Made by a program: the position numbers and the translations under genes
Notes under the pieces: model-generated
The model's input: only the letters and a program-made list of their open reading frames with translations
The model's database searches: none
Told to the model about the DNA's origin: nothing
From: CAVOGJ01 sp963700865
GTDB lineage: Bacteria > Planctomycetota > Planctomycetia > Pirellulales > Pirellulaceae
Assembly (NCBI GenBank): GCA_963700865.1
Contig: CAVOZC010000016.1
Coordinates: 62,001 to 126,000 of the forward strand
Length of the DNA: 64,000 nt
Direction of reading: 5' to 3'
Shown here: piece after piece, positions 39,030 to 48,452 of the stretch
Numbering within the stretch: the stretch's first letter is position 1
Layout of the letters: the number at the start of each line of letters is the position of its first letter

Positions 39030-40933
39030 CCGGCGACCGCGGCCAGTGCTTTGTGAAAGAGGTTCCAGCCCAACGGCCGCCGAATGGTCGTGATCCGCGC
39101 CTTTCCGCGCATGCCCGGTCGCAGCTTGCCTCCCGGGTTGGGAATCGTCGCTTCGCCAATAAAGACGTTTTCATTGTCCTTCAATTCCGAGCGAGGACTA
39201 ATTCGATCCAATGTCGCGCTCCAGCGTTCAAAGGGAAAGGCATCCAGTCGAATGTCAACGCACATCCGCGATGTGACAAAGCGAATGTCATCCTCGGGAA
39301 TGGCGATTTCCACGATCATGGCTTCCAGCGGTGCGATCTCGAAGAGAGTCTGTCCCACCGTCAGCGGCACTCCCTGCGACTTGGCGAGGTCTCCGGCAAC
39401 CACGATGCCGGCAATCGGGCTGCGGATTCTCGAGGTGAGCCGCGCGGTCTTGCCAGATATCGATTTTGGCTTGCAGCCGTTCGATCTCGTGCTCAGCCAT
39501 GCGGGCTTTGCCCGATTCGTGCAGCGCCACATACCCCGCGCGTTCCTTTGTCGCCCTGGCCAGTTCCGCCGTCGCCCCCGCCAATTCCCATTGGACTTCG
39601 CGAGGGTCAAGCTGAGCCAGCGGTTGGTCCTGGGATATGATTTCGCCCGGCTTGACCAGCGTCGTGTCCAATCTGGCGTCAAATGGAGCCGCCACAAACC
39701 GTCGCCCCGTCGGTTGTAACTCGACTTTCGTCGACACGCGATAATTGCAGGGTGCCAGGAGCAGAACACAGATGGCCAGGGAGATCCCCAAAGCCGTATT
39801 GGCTCGCCCAGCCCGCATCTTTTCCCACCATCCGTGCAGAATCCGCAACCAGGCATTCTGCTGGGCCCGCCTGAGTAAACTCAACGCGCAGGCTATCGGT
39901 CCACTGGCCGCTGTCAACAACTGTTCGACGGCCGCGGAGCCGTCGCCCCGGCTGCCGGCAAGCCCCCCGATTGCGGTCTCAGCCAGGCTGACCAACACGG
40001 CGCCTTGATAGTGGCCTTGGCTGTCGCGCAACGGCGCGCTGACAATGGTCGACGACGCCGTCGACTCGAAGTATTGTCGATGGGCCAACAAGCCATGCCT
40101 GTCGTCCGGCTCGGGGGGCCAGCGGCAAACCGTCCCTCGACAAATCGCTTCCTGCAAGGCAGCTTGGGGAAGACGGTGCGGATCGTTCGACCGCTCCAAG
40201 CCGGTACGGCCGGCAATCGATGTGATATCACACAGCCGTTCGGGTGGACGGCAGAGTCCCACGACGACGTGCTCGGCCTGCAGATAATGCCGCAATTCCT
40301 CGGCCAGTCGTTGACAGGCGGCCTGGCTGTGATCGGAGGCCTCCACCCGAGCCACCAGGTCAGTGATGGCCGCCAGGCGTTCAGTAGCGGCGGCCGCCAT
40401 GGCTTGCTGCCGTGCCGCATTCCAGGCGGCAAGCTGGGATTCTACCAGCTGCAGGATCACGGGTCGCAAATCGGTGGAGTGGGCTGGTGTGGCGAAAAGG
40501 GCCACGATGGCAGCCGCCTTTTCCTGTGGGCCGGTCGCCAGCGGGGCGGCGAAGAGCTGAACGGCTGCCCGCACCGCGTCATGCTCGCTGAGAGCGCGCC
40601 CTCGGCCACCGCGTGACTTGCAAAGCTCATGCACCACGTTTGGATGCTCTCCGCCACCTGCTCCACGCTGCTGGCCAGCAGCTGTAACCGCGGTGGCTCG
40701 TCGGCGTGTCGCCCGGCCCGATAATGGGCGACGACATCGGCATGGCCATGATGGGCCAACACCCGGGCCAGCCGATCAAGCAGTTCGTCCTCGGCCGGAT
40801 CCGTGGCAAACAGCCGCTGCAGTTCGCCGCACACCTCCACTAAAGTGGGGGCTGTCCCAGGTGCGCCGGGAGTGGTCCCTCCCTTCGACGGGGTCGGGCA
40901 GCCAGCCTGCGAATGGGTTGGGATGACGGCCAT
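39014..40933 (-). CDS. GAF-domain protein with HlyD-type adaptor, two frame breaks
   Basis: About 640 aa. An N-terminal helical region (VCGELQRLFATDPAEDELLDR) is followed by a GAF-like domain (ITDLVARVEASDHSQAACQR to GHYQGAVLVSLAE), one transmembrane helix (ALGISLAICVLLLAP), then a membrane-fusion part: FVAAPFDARLDTTLVKPGE, a coiled coil and RSPIAGIVVAGDLAKSQG. Both breaks, at 40593-40598 (EGARALSEHDAV after repair) and 39440-39445 (QDRARLTSRIRSPI), fit loss of one GC. The C-terminus overlaps the M50-HlyD start. The GAF domain may sense a small molecule and gate the adaptor; that is inference. Confidence 0.8.
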
Positions 40934-41077
40934 GCCGAAACGTCGCGTTCTTGAAAACGGTCGCTGGCGTTACGTGGAACGGGTGGCGGCCGTGGCTAAG
41001 CGGGCAGGGGAAACAGGCGGGATGGTTGGTGGGCGTGTGGGACGGGAGGGTTGACCGCGGTAGGAACGCGGCGGTAA

Positions 41078-41932
41078 CTATTTCTTCACCAGGGATTCGA
41101 GATGTTGGGACAAGATCAGACGGCAGGCATCGCCGCTGAGCAGCTTGTGATCGGAATTGGGAACGCGGATTTTTACGCGCGTCGTACCGCTCTGCGCGTC
41201 GGCGGTTGGCGACACAAACTCGACGACACCATTTACGGTCTCGTCGCACAAAGGGAACTCGACCTTCATGGTGTCGTCCTTGTGGATCATGCTGGCCAGT
41301 TCCTTGGGTACCGAAAAGACGACGAGCAGCGGGTCGAGCTGTACGACACGAGCCACCGTGGGCTCGTTGCCCGAGACAAATTCCCCGGCGTCGCGCAGAA
41401 CCTTCGTGACAATGCCAGAGATGGGCGAGCGCACGCGACGCTGCTCTAATTGAGCCTCGATGCGTCGGCATTCCATGGCCTTCGTTTGCAACTGTTCCTC
41501 GACCGCTTGAACCTGCGCCTTCGCAACCTCCATTTGCATCCGCGTGCGTTCGACTTCGACGGGACTGGCATGATGTCGATCCAACAAGCCCGCAAGTTTG
41601 TTCAGCCTCGTCTCGAGCAAGTTTAATTCGGCCCGCGCGGCGTTCAGCTGCCCCTGGGATTCGACGTTCGATCTGGCTATCTCCAGGGACGCCCGTAACA
41701 CCTCATCATCGAGGCTGGCCAGAATCTGCCCAGCAACCACGGTGTCCCCTTCGCTGACTTCCACCGAGGCAAGTTTGCCCAGCTCGGCCGCCGCCACGTC
41801 AATCTCGCGGTACGGTTCGGCGAATCCATCAATCTCGGTCGCTTGTATTTCCTGGTGACGGTTCGTGGCAAAGCATGCCGCTCCGATCGCCAATAAAAAA
41901 CGTATTCCGGAAGATGCCAGCAAACGACGCAT
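41078..41932 (-). CDS. Periplasmic adaptor (membrane fusion protein, RND/HlyD type)
   Basis: A 284-aa protein from ATG 41932, with GAGGA upstream. It has an N-terminal signal/anchor (GIRFLLAIGAACFATN), a lipoyl half-motif (VSEGDTVVAGQILASLDD), an alpha-hairpin (residues about 85-160), a second half-motif (RSPISGIVTKVLRDAGEFV) and a short beta barrel. It is shorter than most RND adaptors because the membrane-proximal domain is small. It is the third adaptor-type gene in this cluster. It bridges the inner membrane and a TolC-like channel and lies next to the repeat array that separates it from the SecA-like gene. Confidence 0.85.
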   Translation of the reverse strand: MRRLLASSGIRFLLAIGAACFATNRHQEIQATEIDGFAEPYREIDVAAAELGKLASVEVSEGDTVVAGQILASLDDEVLRASLEIARSNVESQGQLNAARAELNLLETRLNKLAGLLDRHHASPVEVERTRMQMEVAKAQVQAVEEQLQTKAMECRRIEAQLEQRRVRSPISGIVTKVLRDAGEFVSGNEPTVARVVQLDPLLVVFSVPKELASMIHKDDTMKVEFPLCDETVNGVVEFVSPTADAQSGTTRVKIRVPNSDHKLLSGDACRLILSQHLESLVKK

Positions 41933-42049
41933 CACGGGGTCCTCACTCGTGGAGTGTCATGTCATCGTGACCGCTTGGATGCAGTCCACGCCTGTGAGAA
42001 CCATAGCTTACGGTTGAGGATACGGTAGTAACGCTTGTGCCAGCCGTAC

Positions 42050-43525
42050 CGTTTGCGCCGGCGTTGCTGGCGAGTGACGGGCGTTGCGGTACCCCGGCGT
42101 GTTAGCCGTAGGCGCTAGCCTCGGGCCGGAGTCGCTCGTCACACTGCCAGGGCTCGATAACGTTGGCACCGGCGTTGCCCGCGGCTAGCGCCGTCGGCAA
42201 TCGGGCGTTGCGGCATCCCGGCGTGTTAGCCGTAGGCGCTAGCCTCGGGCCGGAGTGTGAGTCACACTGCCAGGGCTCGATAACGTTGGCACCGGCGTTG
42301 CCCGCGGCAGCGCCGTCGGCTATCGGGCGTTGCGGCATCCCGGCGTGTTAGCCGTAGGCGCTAGCCTCGGGCCGGAGTGCTCGTCACGCTGCCAGGGCTC
42401 GATAACGTTGGCACCGGCGTTGCCCGCGGCTAGCGCACCGTCGGCTATCGGGCGTTGCGGTATCCCGGCGTGTTAGCCGTAGGCGCTAGCCTCGGGCCGG
42501 AGCGTGAGTCACGCTGCCAGGGCTCGATAACGTTGGCACCGGCGTTGCCCGCGGCTAGCACCGTCGGCAATCGGGCGTTGCGGCATCCCGGCGTGTTAGC
42601 CGTAGGCGCTAGCCTCGGGCCGGAGCGTGAGTCACGCTGCCAGGGCTCGATAACGTTGGCACCGGCGTTGCCCGCGGCTACGCGCCGTCGGCTATCGGGC
42701 GTTGCGGCATCCCGGCGTGTTAGCCGTAGGCGCTAGCCTCGGGCCGGAGCGTGAGTCACGCTGCCAGGGCTCGATACCGTTGGCACCGGCGTTGCCCGCG
42801 GCTAGCGCCGTCGGCTATCGGGCGCTGCGGCATCCCGGCGTGTTAGCCGTAGGCGCTAGCCTCGGGCCGGAGTGCTCGTCACGCTGCCAGGGCGCGATAA
42901 CGTTGGCACCGGCGTTGCCCGCGGCTAGCACCGTCGGCAATCGGGCGTTGCGGCATCCCGGCGTGTTAGCCGTAGGCGCTAGCCTCGGGCCGGAGCGTGA
43001 GTCACGCTGCCAGGGCGATAACGTTGGCACCGGCGTTGCCCGCGGCTAGCGCCGTCGGCTATCGGGCGTTGCGGCATCCCGGCGTGTTAGCCGTAGGCGC
43101 TAGCCTCGGGCCGGAGTGCTCGTCACACTGCCAGGGCTCGATACCGTTGGCACCGGCGTTGCCCGCGGCTAGCGCCGTCGGCAATCGGGCGTTGCGGCAT
43201 CCCGGCGCGTGAGCCGTAGGCGCTAGCCTCGGGCCGGAGTGCTCGTCACGCTGCCAGGGCTCGATAACGTTGGCACCGGCGTTGCCCGCGGCTAGCGCCG
43301 TCGGCTATCGGGCGTTGCGGCATCCCGGCGTTGCCGTAGGCGCTAGCCTCGGGCCGGAGGCTCGTCACGCTGCCAGGGCTCGATCGGGCGTTGCGGCATC
43401 CCGGCGTTGCCCGCGGCTAGCGCACCGTCGGCTATCGGGCGCTGCGGCATCCCGGCGTTGCCCGCGGCTAGCGCCGTCGGCTATCGGGTGCTGCGGATAC
43501 CTCGGCGCGTGAACCGTCGGCTGAC
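42050..43525. repeat. Tandem BIME/REP array, about 11 units of 121-125 bp plus degenerate ends
   Basis: Each unit contains a head half-site agccgtaggcgctagcc and, about 80 bases on, an imperfect inverted copy ggctagcgccgtcggct, separated by conserved spacer text (gctgccagggctcgataacg, ttggcaccggcgttgccc). Head half-sites start near 42103, 42227, 42349, 42474, 42597, 42721, 42844, 42967, 43088, 43211 and 43332. Units differ by a few substitutions and small indels, mostly in the tgctcgtca/cgtgagtca spacer. The inverted pair can fold into a long hairpin, as in bacterial interspersed mosaic elements. Apparent open frames over the array are repeat artefacts. Confidence 0.95.
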
Positions 43526-43653
43526 GAAATGGCTGGCCCCATAAATCGCCGTCGGGCCTCTATCAGGTTGACACATTAACGCCATCTCGTGATGCTACTC
43601 AAAATGATGTCCTGAGTGTGCTCATCCTGGTCATGATATAGGGAATGGTCCTT

Positions 43654-44124
43654 ATGTCGGACGTGTACGCCTATTTCATTACATGGACCACCTACGGTAC
43701 TTGGCTACCGGGGGACGTCCGTGGCTGGCGGAAACGGCGAGGTGGTACGCAGATACCGGCTCCACTGCTCGAGCGCTGGTGTCGCGAGCAAATGAAGGGC
43801 GAGGTGGTTCTGCTCGCGGTCGACGATCGAGCAACGGTTGAGCAAGCCTGTCAGGAACATTGTGATGTGCGTGGCTGGACGTTGCTCGTGGCGAACGCTC
43901 GTACCAATCATGTGCATGTCATTGTATTTGCCGCGCTGCATCCAAACAAAGTCCGTGATCAGCTGAAGGCGAATTGCACGCGGCGATTGCGACAGCAGGA
44001 GAAACCGTTGATGGCAGCCCGCACATGGACGCGCGGTGGTTATGTTGAAATTTTAGATACGGACGAGGACATCCAAGCCGCGTTCCAGTATGTGACGGAA
44101 GGTCAGGATCGTAAGCGCGCGTGA
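43654..44124 (+). CDS. REP-associated tyrosine transposase (RAYT, IS200-like Y1 family)
   Basis: 156 aa from ATG 43654; an ATG three codons earlier is less well placed for the AGGGA Shine-Dalgarno. Family blocks are AYFITWTTYGTWLPGDVRGW near the N-terminus, the HUH motif in NHVHVIV and the probable nucleophilic Tyr in GGYVEILDTDEDIQ or FQYVTEGQD. It cuts and joins single-stranded REP hairpins. It lies between the two BIME blocks, and its stop codon forms part of the first base triplets of the downstream repeat. A TTGACA at 43568-43573 may be part of its promoter. The gene is intact, so the element may still be active. Confidence 0.88.
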   Translation: MSDVYAYFITWTTYGTWLPGDVRGWRKRRGGTQIPAPLLERWCREQMKGEVVLLAVDDRATVEQACQEHCDVRGWTLLVANARTNHVHVIVFAALHPNKVRDQLKANCTRRLRQQEKPLMAARTWTRGGYVEILDTDEDIQAAFQYVTEGQDRKRA

Positions 44125-44277
44125 GCCGTAGGCGCTAGCCTCGGGCCGGAGCGCTCGTCAGACTGCCAGGGCTGCCAGGGCTCGATAACGTTGGCACCGG
44201 CGTTGCCCGCGGCTAGCGCACCGTCGGCTATCGGGCATCGGCCCGGCGTTGCCCGCGGCTACGCGCCGTCGGCTATC
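44124..44277. repeat. Second BIME/REP block downstream of the RAYT gene
   Basis: One full head half-site (44125-44141) and two inverted half-sites (near 44211-44227 and 44257-44273), with a duplicated gctgccaggg spacer. It is the same family as the array at 42050-43525. It overlaps the last 40 codons of the SecA-like reading frame on the minus strand. Confidence 0.9.
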
Positions 44278-46159
44278 CGGATCGCGCACCATGTCTTGTC
44301 TCAGCAACGCCGCCCGCGCCGCGTAGTGATGGCGTTCGGCCGCCTGCTGAATGCGGCGAATGCGTGATTCCAGCCGCAGAGTGACTTCGCCCTGTCGATT
44401 GGCGGCGCGTTGGATGACCGTCGTCAACCAGCCGCCAAAATTTCGCAGCAGCCAATCGTCGGCGGCCACGAACGTCTGCGCCGATCCCGGATCGCCTTGC
44501 CGGCCGCAGCGACCGACCAACTGCCGGTCGATCCGCGCGGACTCATGGCACTCCGACACAATCACGTGCAATCCGCCTCGTTCCGCCACGCCGGGACCGA
44601 GCCGAATATCGGTGCCGCGACCTGCCAGGTTGGTCGCAATCGTCACACAGCCGCAGTGTCCCGCCTGGCTGACCACCGCCGCTTCATCGGCATCTTGCCG
44701 GCCATTCAAGAGCGCCAGGGGAATGCCCACCGCACGAATTCGATCGGCCAGCAATTCACTGTTGACGATGCTGCGGGTGCCAACGAGTACGGGCCGTTGT
44801 TGGCGGTGCATGTCGGCCACGGAGCTCACAATGGCCTGCCATTTATGCTCTTCGGTGGCAAAGACACGTAGCGGATACAGCGCCCGCCGGGAGGTCAGTC
44901 GCGGTGGAATCGCGATCGTTTCAACGCCATAGACGGCGCGCAGTTCTCGGGCACAGCTGGCCGCCGTACCGGTCATGCCAGCAAGGCGTGTGTAAAGGCG
45001 ATGGAATCTTTGGCGGGTAATCTGCGCCAGCGTATGGTTTTCGCTGGTCAGTGGCAGCCCTTCCTTCGCCTCGATGGCCTGCTGCAGTCCTCCTTGCCAC
45101 GTTCGATCGCTGAAGATGCGGCCGGTCGATCCGTCGACGATCTGAACTCCGTCGCCCTGCAGTACATAATGCACATCGCGGCGAAACTGATGCTCGGCCC
45201 GCAGTGCCTGCTCGACGTAGCTCGTCCATGCTCGCTGCAACTGCTCGGCCGGGATGGCCACTTCCGGATCATGAATCCGCGCTCGGCCGGCAGGTGTTAA
45301 TTCCAGCGATTGCGGTCCCAACAGCCGATAGTCGGTCTGAATCGTCAGCCGCCCGGCCACAATGCGAGCTCAGCCGGATGGCGTCGCCATCGGCTGCGGG
45401 GAGGCCAGAGGACTGTGCGAGTACGAGGGGGGATGACGCATCATCAATCAGTACATTATCCGCTTCATCGACGATGCAAGCGGCCAAACCACGTTGCATG
45501 GTTTGCCGTTCGTCGGACATGTGGCCCTGCAGAGAGGCCATCAGCGATTGCCCCAGTCGCTCTGAATGACCGCGGCGGCGGACTAGCTGGTCGCGAAGAT
45601 AGTCGAATCCAAATTCATACCCGGTGCCATAGGTGATATCCGCCCGATAAGCGGGCAGCTTTTCGGCGGCGGAGGCCTGTTCGGGTAATAGCGCGGCGGT
45701 CAGTCCGAGAAGTTCGAACACGGGTCGCAACTGCTCGAAATCGCGTTGAGCCAGGTAGTGGTTGGGGTTAGCGACATGCACGCCATGTCCTGCCAGGCCA
45801 AGGACCACAGCCGCCGGCGCGGCTGCGAACGTTTTGCCTTCTCCCGTTTGCATTTCGGCAATGGAGCGTCCCACGAGTGCTCGAGCCGCGATCAGTTGCA
45901 CGTCGTACAATTGCACATGCAGCACCCGCTGCACTGCCTCGACAGCGACCGCGAATGCCTCGGGGACGGCGGTGGCAGGCCATTCATAGCGTTCCAATGT
46001 TTCGCGAAGATCAGCCGCCATGGCCTGTAGCTGTGAATCGGAACGATTGCGTAAGCGAGCGGCTTGCTTACGCACACTTGTGACAAAACGGTGGTCCCCC
46101 GGCGGCAACACGCTGGGAGGAGCGGCGGAGATCAGCAATGACGATTCTCTGGTGCTCAT
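44158..46159 (-). CDS. SecA-like preprotein translocase ATPase, short form, frame break at about 45366
   Basis: About 667 codons. Motifs in order: Walker A AEMQTGEGKT (101-110), THYGTGYEFGFDYLRDQ-type block (seen as YGTGYEFGFDYLRDQL), DEAD-type CIVDEADNVLIDDA, VLVGTRSIVNSELLA, ATNLAGRGTDIRLGPGV and LVGRCGRQGDPGS. It lacks the C-terminal SecB/zinc tail of housekeeping SecA and is shorter than the usual 850-900 aa. The break is repaired by adding GC (RLSSRIVAGRLTIQ). The last 40 codons lie inside the BIME block, so the native C-terminus after LLRQDMVRD has been replaced. It is adjacent to the TolC-like gene, so I read it as the motor of the dedicated exporter. Confidence 0.85.
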
Positions 46160-46325
46160 GGTGAATCAACGGGCGATGCGCCAAAGTTGCTGGTGTTCCC
46201 TCCACCGGTGTCGCGACAAGCTCAAGGCTTGAGGTTGGTAAGCATGGTGGCTTTCAGCCGCGGTCGACTGGAGCTCGCTGCCCCAGCCGCGCACAGCGAA
46301 CCGCAAAATGTTCACTTGACAGAGC

Positions 46326-48180
46326 CTAGGGATTCGGCGTGTCCGCCTGCTTGTACAAAGCCGTGGGAAGTTCCATTTGTTGAGCCACCGATGTTTCATT
46401 TGGTGTCACGCGAAACAAGGTTCCCATGAATTTTCTCAGTCGCACCATCGCAATCGCGTAGTTCACCTGCGCGAACAAAAGCCGCTTCCTCGCCGGCCGA
46501 CCGTTCTTGCGAATCGAGCAGATCTTCCAATAGCAATGTGGACGAATCATCGATGCCAGGCAGCGTTTCCCAACGATCCACCAGAAACTGCGTTTCGTTG
46601 TATGAGGCCAGCATGGCTTGATAACGGGCTTGCATCTCGTTGTGCGTCGTCGCGACCTCGCGGAGTGCGATCTCGACCTCGGTAAGTCCCGTTTCAACCG
46701 TGGCGCGGAATTGGCTGAGGGCCCGGGACATCTCGAGATTTCGCCGCTCGAACTGAGCCTTCGGCGCTCGCCTGCCCAGCGGCATTTCAAATTGCAGTCC
46801 GACGGTGAATCCCGGGCGACCGTCACTATATTGATTGACAAAGGCCTGCAGCACTTCGGCGTCGCCCTGCAGTCCAGCCACGTACGTGTTGAGCAACAAG
46901 TCCAATTGGGGGAGCAGCTGGTTACGCGATACGCCCAGTTTTACCGAGGACGCGCGCAATTCGCGTATGGCTTGCGAGATGTCGGGGCGATTGGCCAGTG
47001 CCGTCGCAATGCCATCCGCAGCAGTCATCGGCAAGTCGCCAACCATCGGCACATCGACGGGAGTCATTTCCAGCCACGAGGACTGCAGCAAGGCCGGATC
47101 GTTGACCAGCAGCCTCAACCGCGATTCGGCATTGCGAATGGAGGTTTTCGCGCGGACGATCTCGGATTGACGATTGGCCACGGCCGATTTGGCCCGCAGC
47201 ACTTGTCGGTCCAACACATCGACTTCCGTGCGACCGGCCAGATTCGCCAAGATCATCTTGGCGCTTTGCAACAGACGTTGGCGCTGAAAAAATTCGGCCC
47301 GAGCCCGATACAGCTCCCAATACGTTTCGGTGACCTGGAGCAAATGGTCTTGCAGCTGCGCCACGAATTCATCACCCGCCGCATGAAAGTTCACGTCAGC
47401 CAGCACAATCAGGCTCTCGTTCACCGCCCGCCCTGCCCCGTTAAGGAGCGGCTGCGTGTAGTTCAGTTCTAAACGAGAATTGCCCTGTTGCGGCGGGTTG
47501 AGAAATCTCGAGTTGTTGTCGAGGTATCCGAAGCGTTGCGAGATTTCAAATTCGCCCCCCACACGGTTTCGTCGTCGCAGCCCGCTCCGTCCCAACCACT
47601 CCTCCTGGATGAACCGCGTGTTCGCATTGCCGGTGGTCAAATCGTTGCCGACCGGGTCGTTGGTATTGTCGTAGCGTTGCTCCATGAACGATCGCCAGTC
47701 GAAGGCGGCGGCTTCTTCCGCCAAGAACGTCCGCTGAATCGCCGGATCGACCTCGAAGGACTTGATATGCGGCGAAAATCGGAGGCGCGGACTGAACGAG
47801 GGTTGCCACGTCGACCGGTAGCGGCCGCGGAGCCAGTCCCACCGGCGACCGCACAAGCGGATCCCACCAGACCTGATAGACGCGCGGGGACTGGGCCGAC
47901 CCCGCATCGGCCGGACCCAGCGTGTGAGAGGCCCTGTCGTAAAAAGGGATCAACATGCCCTGGGCGTCCGCGTCTTGATTTGCCTGGGAATAACAAGTCG
48001 CGGCAACGGGCGCGTCATAGAGATGCGGCAGAGGCACCGGCGAGACGTCCGGCGCGGGGGCGCGACAATCAGGCTGGCCAATCCCGACGGTTCCGGCATG
48101 GTCTGCGCGTCCGCAATCACCGAGGCGAACGCCACCGCCGCAAGGGGAACCAGCAGTTGTTGTCGCCAAAATACGTTCAA
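46326..48180 (-). CDS. TolC-family outer-membrane channel protein, three frame breaks
   Basis: About 620 aa after repair. The probable TTG start at 48180 (NVFWRQQLLVPLAAVAFASV) gives a signal peptide and has GAGG 6 bases upstream. The helical barrel repeats include YTQPLLNGAGRAVNES, QVTETYWELYRARAEF, RNAESRLRLLVNDP, QLLPQLDLLLNTYV and VGLQFEMPLGRRAPKAQ. Breaks are at 48052-48063, 47826-47829 (PRGRYRSTWQPSF after adding GC) and 46469-46472 (VRAQVNYAIAMVRL after adding GC); the natural stop is 46326. It would form the outer-membrane exit for the giant protein, whose gene is transcribed divergently from 48453. Confidence 0.85.
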
Positions 48181-48452
48181 CGGAAGCCTCGAGTGCGTTG
48201 CGATGGCCGCGAAATCGGACGGGAACGCGACCGCGATGGCCAGTTCCTGTTGGAGAAATCGGAATAACCGGAGCAGGCACTGAAACCAGAAAGTCCCTTT
48301 CAACCGCGCACTCAGCCGCTCTCAGGCGACTCTTCCGAATGTGCGTGTGAAGCTGTCTTCGCCATCCGTGCTGCCGGTGCAAGCTATGCTTTCAGCCGAG
48401 GGAGATCCATCCGCGGGTTTCCAGTCTCGCCAAACACATGGAGAGGGCGACC

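Noticed and set aside
42102..43512. Short open frames over the repeat array (for example on both strands near 42455-43212)
   Set aside because: They encode only translated repeat (PGVLAVGASLGPE and similar), lack ribosome binding sites and change frame with unit length.
42050..43525. Regular repeats suggesting a CRISPR array
   Set aside because: Units are about 123 bp, homologous along their whole length, with internal inverted half-sites and no unique spacers; no cas genes are nearby. A BIME array fits.
48181..48452. Promoter pair between the TolC-like gene and the adhesin gene
   Set aside because: A TATGCT-like box near 48386 has no acceptable -35 partner; promoters must exist here but I cannot place them.
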